Positions 18,375 through 27,754 of a DNA stretch of 64,000 bases are shown here, piece by piece. The stretch is taken from positions 62,001-126,000 of the forward strand of contig NZ_SBJH01000095.1 of assembly GCF_004368405.1 (NCBI RefSeq), written 5' to 3'. Origin of the DNA: Olivibacter sp. XZL3 (GTDB lineage: Bacteria; Bacteroidota; Bacteroidia; Sphingobacteriales; Sphingobacteriaceae). The notes beneath the pieces are model-generated. The model was not told the origin of the DNA. It ran no database searches and saw nothing but the letters and a program-made list of their open reading frames with translations. The position numbers were made by a program, and so were the translations under genes. Every line of letters starts with the position of its first letter. Within the stretch, counting starts at the first letter, position 1.

Positions 18375-19505
18375 TTATCTCTTTTTGCCCGTTCTTTTAT
18401 TATACCAGATAAAGAATCCTGTTATGGGCAAGGAAGCGCATACCAGTGATATCATAAAGGCCAGGCATTTTCCTCCTATACCACCAATACGCCCAACATG
18501 CACATCGTAGTTATAGCGGCCTATCCAATCTCCCCCATTAGCCTGCTCTATATCTTTCTGCCAATAATGAGGCATGGAAATAGGCTTCAGCGAATACCGA
18601 TCGAAATGGCGGATCACCGCTAGATGAGCCGTTTCCGGAGCCGGATTATCCGTTACGGTGACGACATCCTCCTCTTTATCGGGCATTACAAAACTTAAAG
18701 CGTAGTCAGGACGATGTTTATCCGCCCCCAAAAGTTGCCAAACCGAATCTACTGCGTCCATAGGGCTCAGATTGCTCCGCTCTTGCACGATGCTTTTGGG
18801 TAGTTCCCGCTTAGGCAGTTGTTTTCCACCAGAGGCGAGCCAATAGACCGAACCGGAGAACCAGGATAAACTGATAAAAATACCGGTACAAGCAATTACC
18901 AGGAAAGGCAAGAAAGCATAAAAGCCCGGCACATTGTGGAGATCATAATTTACCCGCTTTGGCCCCGCCCCCCACTTCATGGTCAAGGCATTTCGTAAGA
19001 GCCTTTTGTTCCATTTCTTTGGCCACCACAAAACCAATCCACCCAACAACAAAACGATGTACACCAATGTTGCATAAGAAATAATCGCATGGCCAATCAT
19101 CCCCGGCAATAGCAAGTTCACGTGCAAATGCAATACCACCGGAAAGAAACTGATTGTATTCTCTTTAATTTTCAATATCCGGTGCTGATAAGGATCTACG
19201 AAAGCCGTCCTCGGCTTCCCTTCCAACACAAAATCCATCACCACACTCCGCCCCTTTCCTAGGTAACGCAGCCCTCTGATATCACTCTTGGGCAGGGAAT
19301 CCAATAAGATGGCTCCCATTTTCTTAGGTGATTCATGAAAGGCAGGAGCGCGTTCCACACGTCTCCAAGGCTCCCGGTAATCTTCAATTTCCGATTGAAA
19401 AGTCAGGATACAGCCCGTTATCCCTAAGATAAACACCACCAGCCCAGACAATAATCCGAGCCAGCGGTGTAAGAAAGCATTAATTTTCAACAATCTCTTT
19501 TTCAA
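18375..19505 (-). CDS. PepSY-domain inner-membrane protein
   Basis: PepSY_TM family membrane protein of about 376 residues. The first helix is at LHRWLGLLSGLVVFILGITG, with further helices near 145-165 and 195-225 and a C-terminal helix before the basic tail. The family includes proteins linked to siderophore handling and ferric reduction. No ATG is available near the beginning. I prefer the TTG at 19505 because the purine-rich AAAGGGG stands just before it and it falls 8 nt past the receptor stop codon; the TTG at 19529 would overlap that gene. It is the last gene of the sigma/FecR/siderophore-receptor operon, which supports a role in iron uptake. Confidence 0.85.
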   Translation of the reverse strand: MKKRLLKINAFLHRWLGLLSGLVVFILGITGCILTFQSEIEDYREPWRRVERAPAFHESPKKMGAILLDSLPKSDIRGLRYLGKGRSVVMDFVLEGKPRTAFVDPYQHRILKIKENTISFFPVVLHLHVNLLLPGMIGHAIISYATLVYIVLLLGGLVLWWPKKWNKRLLRNALTMKWGAGPKRVNYDLHNVPGFYAFLPFLVIACTGIFISLSWFSGSVYWLASGGKQLPKRELPKSIVQERSNLSPMDAVDSVWQLLGADKHRPDYALSFVMPDKEEDVVTVTDNPAPETAHLAVIRHFDRYSLKPISMPHYWQKDIEQANGGDWIGRYNYDVHVGRIGGIGGKCLAFMISLVCASLPITGFFIWYNKRTGKKR

Positions 19506-19512
19506 CGCCCCT

Positions 19513-22155
19513 TTACAATTTAATCCCAATACTCAAAATAGCTCTTCTCGACCACAACGGATAATAGCCTCCGTACATCCCATAGGTATAGCTTTTTTCG
19601 TCGGTCAAATTCGTGACATTCATCCGGGTAAAGAAGTTTTTAAAGCCATAAGCTACCGACAGGTCTACCGTACCGTAATCAGGCACCAGTTCTGTTTCCC
19701 GGTTATAGCTCGTTGCATAATTCTTCCCTCTGAACGAATAGCCGCCGCCCAGCTCAAAACCTTTCAAGGCCTTTTGCTGGAATTTATAGTTTAACCATAA
19801 ATTGGCGATCACTTTGGGCGAACCTCCCAACTGATTGTCTTTGGGATAAGCGGGATCATCCACAATGGTGGCATCGATATACGAAAAAGCCCCGTTGAAA
19901 AATAAATTCGGTAAAATATAGCCGTTCATATCCAATTCCAGCCCTTTACTGGAATGATTGGCTCCCAGGTAGGTAGCCGTTCCCGATTCCGCGCTATAAT
20001 AGCTATGTTCAAAAGTAGGTTCTTCTGTCAGTCCGGTTACATATCCCGTAATATTCTTCTTATCAATCTTAAAGGCCGCCAGGGTGATCCCGAATCGATC
20101 ATCCAATAAGCTGCTTTTAATCCCCGCCTCGTACTGATGCGAATCAGAAGGATCCAGCAATTGCCCTGTGAACCGATCTTGCCCGTTCATCTCAAAGGAG
20201 TTAGTATAAGAAGCAAAGGCAGACATCCATGTAAGCGGTTTAAACAACACCCCAAAGCGCGGGTTGAAGATCGTCTGCTTATCCGGCACATAGGCTGCCG
20301 GAGCCGGACCGGTAGACCAAGTAGAAGACCGTTCCACGTGATTCAGGCGTAACCCTATGAGCAATTGCAATCGCTCCTCGAACAGTGAAATCTGATCTTG
20401 CGCATAAGCACCGAAGCGTCTCCGCTGCGTAGAAGGATCCCCTGGTGTTCCCCGATTGTCGATAATCAGGGTAGATTGCCCATACACCGGATGATATAAG
20501 TTAATGGCACTGTCTAAGGTACCCCAACCCGAAAGCGAACGGTCGCGATCATCATAGAGGTATTCCAGTCCTAATAAGACATGGTGCTTCGTGGCACCGA
20601 TATCAAGCTTACCAAACAGGTCTAAGGTCGATCCCCAGCCCCCGTATTCGCCCGTTTCGGATGAATACGTTCGGTCAATATCTCCCGCCTCCGTTAAACT
20701 GGCCAAGGTAAAAGACATCCAGCCATATTCCCTCGTAGCCTTGGTGTAATAGGACATATTGCGTAAACGCCAGTCGTCCGACAGCTTGAACTCCAAGGTC
20801 GAAAAAATATTCTGGTCGGTACTCCGGTACACATTGGCCGGTTCCCCCAAAAAAGTCCCGAATCGCAATTTCGACAGTCCAGCATAGGTATTATCCGGAG
20901 AAATTACACCTGGATCCATTGTCCGGTCATCATCATAATACACCCCTTCTAGATTCCAGGTCAGGTTAGGAAGGACTTTCCAGGTTAGGGATGGTGCAAA
21001 TAAAAAGCTTTTATTGCTGATTTCATCCCGGAAGCTATTTGATTTTTCCAAGGAAGAATTCAATCGGAACAGCACCGTTTTGCGTTCATTCAACGGCCCT
21101 GAGATATCGAAGGTCGGGCGCAGCAAGGAGTACTGCCCTAACTTCATTTCAAAACGTTTATAATCATAATCCAAAGGCTTTTTAGTCACCAAGTTCATCA
21201 CCGATCCCGGAGCGATATCCCCATATTGGATGGAGGCAGGGCCTTTCAGCACATCGATCTGCTCAATATTATCGCCATACAACTGTCCGGCAGCATTGGA
21301 TACCGCCACTCCATTACGCATGATATTCAGCGCAAAACCACGTCCTGTAAAACTATCATAGCCCCCAGCATAGGAACTCGCATAGGTTACGCCGCTGACA
21401 TTCGTAATAGCTTCCCGAATAGAAGTCACCTGCCGCTGTTGAAGTTGTTCCTGCCCAATGATCTGCACCATCATTGGAAGATTCTCCAAAGGGATGTCAC
21501 TTTTGGTCACCGAGGAAGTTTTTCTCTTCTGTCCCGTCACCTCCACTTCCTGTAAGGCCTGTTCAGAAGCTTCCACCGTAAAATTCACGGTACTAACTTT
21601 ACCGGCCTGTACCTCGACCGTTTTTTTCTCAGCCGTTCCACCCACGAAGCTAATGGCAAGCGTTCGCTCGCCCGCCTCCACTCCGCTTAAAGTGAAATTC
21701 CCTTGGTCGTCCGTCATAGTCCTTGCTCCCCCAACGACCGAAATGGTCGCAAAACCCAAGGGTTGCCCATCCCGGGTGCTTACCTTCCCCTTCAAGTGCC
21801 CCTTCCCTTCCGAAGCCTGCAAGTTGATGCGATTTCCATTTACCGAAATCCGCGCGACCCCATCTCCAAAAAGCGTGGTAAGCACCTGTTCTACCGAAAC
21901 ATCATCCTGATCGATTGTAACAATCTTTTCCACGTCCAATAAGTTAGGACTATAAGTAAAGCTGCACCCGGTGGTTGTTTCAATCTCTTCCAGCACCTCG
22001 GAAATGGAAACACGGCTTCTATGCACGCTGATTTTCTTCTCTAATAAGGCCTGTTGAGCGGTGACACACAAGGTAAGCAGTGTAAAAAGAATAATTAAAA
22101 GGCTTGTTTTCAACGCACGGGAAAACAACGTAGTGCTAAGTAGCAAAAAGTTCAT
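19513..22155 (-). CDS. TonB-dependent siderophore receptor with STN domain
   Basis: Outer-membrane receptor for ferric siderophores, of about 880 residues. After the signal peptide (cleavage near VTAQQ) come an STN signalling domain, a carboxypeptidase-regulatory-like domain (GKVSTRDGQPLGFATISVVG), and a plug with the siderophore-family pattern LENLPMMVQIIGQEQLQ and IDVLKGPASIQYGDIAPGSVMN. The barrel ends in RAILSIGIKL. The frame begins at a TTG (22218) inside a hairpin, so I chose the ATG at 22155, which starts directly with a hydrophobic signal peptide. The STN domain matches the upstream fecR and ECF sigma genes. The substrate is inferred from family and from the PepSY neighbour. Confidence 0.92.
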   Translation of the reverse strand: MNFLLLSTTLFSRALKTSLLIILFTLLTLCVTAQQALLEKKISVHRSRVSISEVLEEIETTTGCSFTYSPNLLDVEKIVTIDQDDVSVEQVLTTLFGDGVARISVNGNRINLQASEGKGHLKGKVSTRDGQPLGFATISVVGGARTMTDDQGNFTLSGVEAGERTLAISFVGGTAEKKTVEVQAGKVSTVNFTVEASEQALQEVEVTGQKRKTSSVTKSDIPLENLPMMVQIIGQEQLQQRQVTSIREAITNVSGVTYASSYAGGYDSFTGRGFALNIMRNGVAVSNAAGQLYGDNIEQIDVLKGPASIQYGDIAPGSVMNLVTKKPLDYDYKRFEMKLGQYSLLRPTFDISGPLNERKTVLFRLNSSLEKSNSFRDEISNKSFLFAPSLTWKVLPNLTWNLEGVYYDDDRTMDPGVISPDNTYAGLSKLRFGTFLGEPANVYRSTDQNIFSTLEFKLSDDWRLRNMSYYTKATREYGWMSFTLASLTEAGDIDRTYSSETGEYGGWGSTLDLFGKLDIGATKHHVLLGLEYLYDDRDRSLSGWGTLDSAINLYHPVYGQSTLIIDNRGTPGDPSTQRRRFGAYAQDQISLFEERLQLLIGLRLNHVERSSTWSTGPAPAAYVPDKQTIFNPRFGVLFKPLTWMSAFASYTNSFEMNGQDRFTGQLLDPSDSHQYEAGIKSSLLDDRFGITLAAFKIDKKNITGYVTGLTEEPTFEHSYYSAESGTATYLGANHSSKGLELDMNGYILPNLFFNGAFSYIDATIVDDPAYPKDNQLGGSPKVIANLWLNYKFQQKALKGFELGGGYSFRGKNYATSYNRETELVPDYGTVDLSVAYGFKNFFTRMNVTNLTDEKSYTYGMYGGYYPLWSRRAILSIGIKL

Positions 22156-22205
22156 ATTTTTGATAAAAGTAATGTGATTAAAAAACGAAAAATTCCATTG
22201 CTTGC

Positions 22206-22241
22206 GCCCGGTATACAATTTTGGCGATGCGTATGCCGGGC
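22206..22241 (-). other. Stem-loop between fecR and siderophore receptor
   Basis: On the minus strand GCCCGGCATAC - 14 nt - GTATACCGGGC forms an 11-pair stem with one wobble. It lies 18 nt after the fecR stop and about 50 nt before the receptor ATG, with no U-run directly behind it. It occupies the same relative position as the structured element in the first sigma/FecR locus. Confidence 0.65.
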
Positions 22242-22258
22242 TTCTTCCTCTGTATTAA

Positions 22259-23227
22259 CTATCTATATAAAGTAACCTCCTTGTCTTTAATTTTATAATG
22301 TATATGAAGTGAAAAAGCCACGTCTTGCAAAACTGCCGACAATGAAGCATTTTCGAAGTTTGCTTTCACACGGTAGGCCGCCAGCTGCGGGTCATCCCAG
22401 TTGATTTTGACGTCAAAGCATCGTTCCAGTTCTGCCGCCACCTCTGGTAGCGGTAGGTTATCGAACACTAGCCCACCTTGGGTCCAAGCTGTTTTCCGGT
22501 GGCTATCTACCTTTAATTTCAGCATCTCCGTACCGTTGAACCGGCCTTGAGTATTAACCCCAAGAATGAGTGTGTCTGATTGACCTGGCGCGGTAAATTG
22601 CACACTCCCTTCTGCTACCGTCAATACGTCGGCGTCATTTTCCCTACTCGTTAGATTGAATTTGGTACCTAACACCTTGGTCGTTGTCCTTTTAGTTTGC
22701 ACCAAAAAGGGATGTTCCGCCTCCTTCGCTACCATAAAGAAGGCCTCTCCTTCCAGATAAACTTTTCTTTCTTTTTTCGAAAATTTCGAGGGGTAGCGAA
22801 ACGTAGTGCCTGCATTTAAGTAGACCTGCGAACCGTCGGGAAGCGCCAATTTCATTTTTTTCCCATAGGGAACTTTTAACTCTTTCAAGGCATGGGCTTT
22901 TTCACCGAACAGATTCAACCCGGCAGATTGAAACACATAAACACCACCAGCCATCAGCAAGAGCAGCAAAGCCGCGACCATGGTTCTTTGCACCCGGGCA
23001 GGCTGAAACAGATTCCGTGTTTCCCTTACATCTTGCTCATTGGATTCTTGTTGTTCCAAAATACGCTGCCACAATTTTTCCTTCGTCTGCTCTTCATCGG
23101 TAGCATTCCGCAACTCATAGGCCACTTCAGGGACATCAGCAGTCATCCATTGCTCCACTGCTTTCCGCTCTTCTGTTGTACACTTACCAGACCAGTACTT
23201 CTCCAGCAAATGCTGATTCACTTCCAT
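22259..23227 (-). CDS. FecR-family anti-sigma factor
   Basis: Inner-membrane regulator of 322 residues paired with the ECF sigma gene 60 nt upstream. It has a cytoplasmic N-terminal part, a single membrane helix near 82-98 (MVAALLLLLMAGGVYVF), a periplasmic FecR domain (YGKKMKLALPDGSQVYLNAG, then GEAFFMVAKEAEHPFLV), and a DUF4974-like C-terminal domain (FDNLPLPEVAAELERCFDVKI). It presumably relays the iron-siderophore signal from the STN domain of the receptor. Confidence 0.93.
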   Translation of the reverse strand: MEVNQHLLEKYWSGKCTTEERKAVEQWMTADVPEVAYELRNATDEEQTKEKLWQRILEQQESNEQDVRETRNLFQPARVQRTMVAALLLLLMAGGVYVFQSAGLNLFGEKAHALKELKVPYGKKMKLALPDGSQVYLNAGTTFRYPSKFSKKERKVYLEGEAFFMVAKEAEHPFLVQTKRTTTKVLGTKFNLTSRENDADVLTVAEGSVQFTAPGQSDTLILGVNTQGRFNGTEMLKLKVDSHRKTAWTQGGLVFDNLPLPEVAAELERCFDVKINWDDPQLAAYRVKANFENASLSAVLQDVAFSLHIHYKIKDKEVTLYR

Positions 23228-23287
23228 GCTATGCTTTTTAACATACCAGTCGGAGTTCGGGCCATTTACCCTTAGTCAAAAAGAAAA

Positions 23288-23842
23288 TTATTTTTCGGTA
23301 AGCTGATTGGTCAATTTCGTTTTTAGGAAACGAAGGGCTTTAGTGAGGTGCGCCTCTACCGTCTTTTCAGAGAGCGAAAATTGTTGGGCAATCTCCGGAA
23401 TGGTCAGTCCCTTGTTCCGGCTCAAGGTATACACCTGCTGACATTTATAGGGCAACCTTCCGACCTGCTCTTCCAGAAAATGATTCAGGTCTTTGTAAAA
23501 TACCGCTTCTTCCGTATTATTAATGCTCTCTTGGAAATCGTTCGACAGCAGATGCCGCTGATTTTCCCTTTTAAATTTTTCGCGGTAATAATCGCTAATC
23601 CGGATGCGAACCGCACGAAACAAGTAATGTTCCATGCTGTTATTCACCTGCAAATGCTTCCGGCGCTTCCAGATGGAGCAAAAAACATCCTGCACCAGAT
23701 CCATAGCAGCTTCGTCATCCCGAATATGGTGTTGACAAAAAGCGACTAGTGGTTTCCAATATTGGTCAAAAAGGGAGCGAAAGCCGACTTCGTCGATCAA
23801 ATCATCCGCGTTAGCTTTCCTATGCTTTTTAAACGTTATCAC
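23288..23842 (-). CDS. ECF RNA polymerase sigma factor (FecI-like)
   Basis: Sigma-70 family factor of about 184 residues. Region 2 is DEAAMDLVQDVFCSIWKRRK with NSMEHYLFRAVRIRISDYYRE; region 4 has LPYKCQQVYTLSRNKGLTIPEIAQQF then LSEKTVEAHLTKALRFLKT. There is no ATG at the front. The frame extends to a TTG at 23869, but that codon overlaps a perfect -7 promoter box, so transcription should begin downstream of it. The GTG at 23842 is therefore the better start. It is the first gene of the iron-uptake operon. Confidence 0.9.
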   Translation of the reverse strand: MITFKKHRKANADDLIDEVGFRSLFDQYWKPLVAFCQHHIRDDEAAMDLVQDVFCSIWKRRKHLQVNNSMEHYLFRAVRIRISDYYREKFKRENQRHLLSNDFQESINNTEEAVFYKDLNHFLEEQVGRLPYKCQQVYTLSRNKGLTIPEIAQQFSLSEKTVEAHLTKALRFLKTKLTNQLTEK

Positions 23843-23866
23843 CAGGTTGCTTTTTTTAGACGGCAA

Positions 23867-23899
23867 CAAATATACTTTTTTAATTGGAATAATTCTAAA
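23867..23899 (-). promoter_or_regulatory. Promoter of the sigma/fecR/siderophore-receptor operon
   Basis: On the minus strand TATATTTG (23874-23867) matches TAnnTTTG perfectly, and TTTA (23899-23896) stands 21 nt upstream as a 3-of-4 match to the -33 box. Transcription would start near 23860, about 20 nt before the GTG chosen for the sigma gene. Confidence 0.5.
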
Positions 23900-24500
23900 T
23901 AGACTCTTTATTTATCTAAATAGCGTTATGCAAGGGCGGAGATAAGAAAGTTAGAAAGAAAGTCCTAATTATTGAAGTTTTTTACCACAACCGTCGGTAA
24001 CCCTAAAGCAAACCATTTTTCTATTTTTTTTATTTCATTATCCCCAAACATAAGCGGTATTTACTGCTTTTTTATCAAAAAAAAAGATAGAAAATAGAAA
24101 TAAAACCAACTTTTTATTCAAAACAGTTTGACATTATCAATATTTTAGCTAGTTTAGAAAAAAAAATCCAACTAAATCAAACAATCGATCTTAAAACAGG
24201 GATCGTCCATTTTTTTTGTACCATAAAAGAACAAAAAAGATATTTTATACAATACATGGGTTATATACAACAAAAACCCATAAAAACATTAACCAATTTT
24301 CATAAGCATTTCTATTAAACAGAGCCCTTTTATAGATATAAAGCCAAAAACAAACACCAATAGGCCTAAAATTTAGCTAAAAAAAGGGATAAGGGACAAT
24401 TTGTACTATCAAAAAGGTAGTCACAGGGAGATTTGTGTGTCATTAACGAAGGTATTACATCTAATTCTTTATTATTATATGAACCATTAACCCAATAATC
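23900..24500. other. Long AT-rich divergent control region
   Basis: About 600 bases between the sigma operon and the second SusC/SusD pair, very rich in A/T and with no credible reading frame. It holds a promoter-like pair at 24128-24158 and a short inverted repeat (ATGGGTT ... AACCCAT, roughly 24256-24282). The length suggests a long 5' leader or several regulatory sites for the susC gene. I see no recognisable riboswitch. Confidence 0.5.
24128..24158 (+). promoter_or_regulatory. Possible promoter of the second susC gene
   Basis: TTTG (24128-24131), a 19-nt spacer and TAGTTTAG (24151-24158, one mismatch to TAnnTTTG). If used, it gives a leader of about 335 nt. The sequence is AT-rich, so a chance match is possible. 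Confidence 0.3.
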
Positions 24501-27500
24501 ATGACAAATCGTTTATTAAATCTGTCCTATTTCTTATCTCTGTTAACTTTTATTTCCTTCGCTCAGCTTGCCTTGGCGCAAACAGCCACGCAAAGAATTA
24601 CGGGTACCGTCACCGATTCCGTAAGCGGTGAGGCCTTGACCAATGTGTCTATCATCGAAATAGGCACAACAAGAGGCGTAGCAACCGATGCAGACGGTCG
24701 TTTTGCGATTACGGTTGCCCCCAACGCCAAACTTGTTTTCTCCTACATTGGGTATCAGCGAAAAGAAATCGCTATTGGCAGTCAACATGTACTTAACGTA
24801 AAAATGGTTACTGATGCCCAAGAGCTAAGTGAAATCGTAGTTGTTGGTTATGGCACACAAAGCAAGAAAGAATTTACCGGATCTGCCGCCCAAATTTTGG
24901 CAGACGAAGTAAAAGATGTTCCTGTCCAAAGTTTCGATCAGGCCTTATCGGGGCGTGCCGCCGGTGTCAATATTTCCATCCCGAACGGCCAACTGAACAA
25001 TGCACCGGTCATACGGGTGCGAGGCATAAACTCTATTTCCCTAAGCTCTTATCCGCTCATTGTTGTGGATGGAATTCCAATCAATACCGGCGACGTGTCG
25101 GCCAGTTCCAATGTGGCCAATAATCCTTTGGCAGACATCAACCCGGCAGATATTGAATCCATTGATGTATTAAAAGATGCCGCTTCAACGGCTATTTACG
25201 GCTCGCGTGCCGCAGCGGGGGTTTTATTAGTTACGACCAAAAAAGGAAAACAAGGTTCTGCCAAAGTAAATTACCAAGGATGGGTGGGCATTTCGAATGC
25301 CGCGAGGTTGCCGACACAATTGGATGCTGAACAATATATGGCGATCAAGAATGAAGCAGTGTTGAACAGTAAAATACTCGGAGGCAATGAAAACAACGAT
25401 AATGTCGCTTCTGCATTGTTCTTCCCTATGTATAATGAAGACGGTTCCCTGGTAAACACAAACTGGTACGATTATATTTATCAAACGGGCGTGTCGCATA
25501 ATCACTCCATCAATGTCAGTGGAGCAAGCGAAACGACGCACTATTACTTCTCTGCCAACTCTACCGACCAAAACGGCATCCTGCGGACCAATGAATTCAA
25601 CAGAAGAGGCGTCCGCTTTAATTTAGATCATCAAGTGACGCCTTGGTTACAAGTGAAAGGGAGCTTGAACTACACAAAATCCTTTAACCAATCGCCCAAT
25701 ACAGGTTCCAGAAGCGGACAGGCCCAGGCGATCGCCGGCGCTGCGAGGATGTCATACATCCTACCTCCGAATGTCCCGCCCTATAATCCGGACGGCACCC
25801 CTTATATCAATACGGAATCACCTGCCGGAACGATCGGCAATGGAAATAATGAAGTGACCTGGGTTTACTATAACCCGATTGCTTTTTTTGACCTCGCGAG
25901 GTATAGCTCGGCAAACGACCATATTATAGGGAACGTCGGTGCTACTTTGAACCTAGCCAAAGGACTCACCTTTACCACCAACTATTCCCTGGATCGAACC
26001 AATATATCAACGATCAGTGCAGTCAGCCCTGTTCAAGGATCGGGTTCTTCTACCAATGGTTCGGTTACAAACGTTTCGGGCGTTATGGATAACTGGAATT
26101 TCACCAACACATTAAATTACGACACACGATTTGGAAACCACCACCTCACCCTATTAGGCGGTTACGATGCTCAAAACTTTGAGGTAAATCGCTGGGGAGC
26201 GAATGTGCAGCAAGCAGCCGATCCCTTTTTCACTGATTACCAAGGAAACTGGGGCGCTGTAACACAGAGCGGCAACCGACTTGCCACGAAGTCCTTTCTC
26301 TCTTACTTCTCCCGGGTATCCTATGACTTTGGCGGAAAGTATTTCTTCACGCTCAACTTCCGAAGGGACGGTGTTTCTTCGCTGGGGGCAGACAAGAAAT
26401 GGGGAAACTTCGGCGGGATCTCCGGCGGGTGGTTGTTATCTGACGAATCTTTCTATAAGAACTCTTCCTTAGCCAATGTGATGAATTCCGTAAAATTACG
26501 GGCCAGCTGGGGCCGTGTTGGAAATGGCAATGTAGATGAATATGCCGCACTGACCTTATTCGGTTCGGACCTTTATGGAGGTGCCCCAACCTGGGCGCTT
26601 AGTCAGGCCGGGAACGCAGACCTCGGCTGGGAAACCAGCGAACAAACGAATATTGGTGCCGACCTAAGCTTCTTCAACAATAAGATGCAGGTAGAGCTCA
26701 CCTATTTCTACAACAATGTGAACGGCCTTATCCTCAGCGTTCCGCAAGCACCTTCTAAGGGTATTCCCGATAATTCAATTTTGGGAAATGTGGGCTCTTT
26801 GACCAACAAAGGTTTAGAATTCAGCATTAGCTCTGACAACATACGGACTTCGAAGTTCTCGTGGAACACCTCTTTCAATTTTACCTACCTGAAGAACAAT
26901 GTTACTTCCCTGGTTAATGAGGGAGACCGGATTTTAACAACCTCCTCGGGCGATGCCAACATTTTCAATGTCACCCAGGTCGGCTTACCCGTAGGAACCC
27001 TGTTCGGTGCCATTACCGATGGAGTCAATCCGGATAACGGCCGACTCATCTTTGTTAACGCAGCAGGCGAACGCGTTCAATTCACCCATGTAGCAGACAC
27101 GGAAAACGGCGATTATCGCTGGTCGTACCTCGACGGAACCGAAGCCCCTGCAATTACCGCTTCCGATTACCAGCCCATGGGCAACACCTTACCGAAGTGG
27201 CAGGGCGGTATCAACAATACGTTAAATTACGGTAGCTTTGACCTCTCCTTTAATTTCACCTACGGAGGCGGTTACTATATGTTCAACGGAAACAGGGGAA
27301 CCTGGATTGATCAGCGGATGTTCAACAACTCGACGCGTGTACTCGACCGATGGACAAGCCCTGGTCAGGTAACCGACGTACCAAGGTTGGTTTATAACGA
27401 CAATTTTGGCAGTGCCAATATCCCGAATATATCGGCCAATGTAGAAAAAGCAGATTTCCTGCGTCTGCAAAATCTAGCCCTTGGTTATTCCCTTCCAAAG

Positions 27501-27695
27501 ACATTCTTATCAAAAGCACACATCAATTCACTCAGGGTTTATTTACAGGCAACTAATTTGTTCTTGATCACAGGCTATACCGGCCTCGACCCGGAGGCGA
27601 GTATTAATGGCAACACCACGACCTCGTCGGGACTTGACTATAATTCTTTGCCAAACTCACGCACTTTTACACTGGGCGTTAACGTAGCCTTTTAA
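24501..27695 (+). CDS. SusC/RagA TonB-dependent transporter (no STN domain)
   Basis: Outer-membrane transporter of 1064 residues with signal peptide (cleavage near LALAQ), carboxypeptidase-regulatory-like domain (ITGTVTDSVSGEALTNVSI, about 31-110), the SusC signature EIVVVGYGTQSKKEFTGS, plug (AASTAIYGSRAAAGVLLVTT near 240), and a barrel ending in NVAF. Unlike the SusC at 10382-13684 it has no STN domain, so it should not be regulated through FecR contact even though it is divergent from a sigma/fecR operon. It is followed after 59 nt by its SusD partner. The transported compound is unknown because no degradative enzyme is adjacent. Confidence 0.95.
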   Translation: MTNRLLNLSYFLSLLTFISFAQLALAQTATQRITGTVTDSVSGEALTNVSIIEIGTTRGVATDADGRFAITVAPNAKLVFSYIGYQRKEIAIGSQHVLNVKMVTDAQELSEIVVVGYGTQSKKEFTGSAAQILADEVKDVPVQSFDQALSGRAAGVNISIPNGQLNNAPVIRVRGINSISLSSYPLIVVDGIPINTGDVSASSNVANNPLADINPADIESIDVLKDAASTAIYGSRAAAGVLLVTTKKGKQGSAKVNYQGWVGISNAARLPTQLDAEQYMAIKNEAVLNSKILGGNENNDNVASALFFPMYNEDGSLVNTNWYDYIYQTGVSHNHSINVSGASETTHYYFSANSTDQNGILRTNEFNRRGVRFNLDHQVTPWLQVKGSLNYTKSFNQSPNTGSRSGQAQAIAGAARMSYILPPNVPPYNPDGTPYINTESPAGTIGNGNNEVTWVYYNPIAFFDLARYSSANDHIIGNVGATLNLAKGLTFTTNYSLDRTNISTISAVSPVQGSGSSTNGSVTNVSGVMDNWNFTNTLNYDTRFGNHHLTLLGGYDAQNFEVNRWGANVQQAADPFFTDYQGNWGAVTQSGNRLATKSFLSYFSRVSYDFGGKYFFTLNFRRDGVSSLGADKKWGNFGGISGGWLLSDESFYKNSSLANVMNSVKLRASWGRVGNGNVDEYAALTLFGSDLYGGAPTWALSQAGNADLGWETSEQTNIGADLSFFNNKMQVELTYFYNNVNGLILSVPQAPSKGIPDNSILGNVGSLTNKGLEFSISSDNIRTSKFSWNTSFNFTYLKNNVTSLVNEGDRILTTSSGDANIFNVTQVGLPVGTLFGAITDGVNPDNGRLIFVNAAGERVQFTHVADTENGDYRWSYLDGTEAPAITASDYQPMGNTLPKWQGGINNTLNYGSFDLSFNFTYGGGYYMFNGNRGTWIDQRMFNNSTRVLDRWTSPGQVTDVPRLVYNDNFGSANIPNISANVEKADFLRLQNLALGYSLPKTFLSKAHINSLRVYLQATNLFLITGYTGLDPEASINGNTTTSSGLDYNSLPNSRTFTLGVNVAF

Positions 27696-27754
27696 CCCCT
27701 ATGGAATGTAAAGAATTATTGAAAGCAATTTTGAACTTTTATAACAAAGAAAAA

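Noticed and set aside
21458-21910. Plus-strand open frame of 150 codons inside the siderophore receptor, with hydrophobic Val/Pro-rich look.
   Set aside because: Antisense to the STN/carboxypeptidase-like part of the receptor; repetitive composition reflects the opposite strand.
18375-24500. The second SusCD pair as part of the divergent sigma/FecR regulon.
   Set aside because: Its SusC has no STN domain, and the sigma/FecR operon already contains its own STN receptor.
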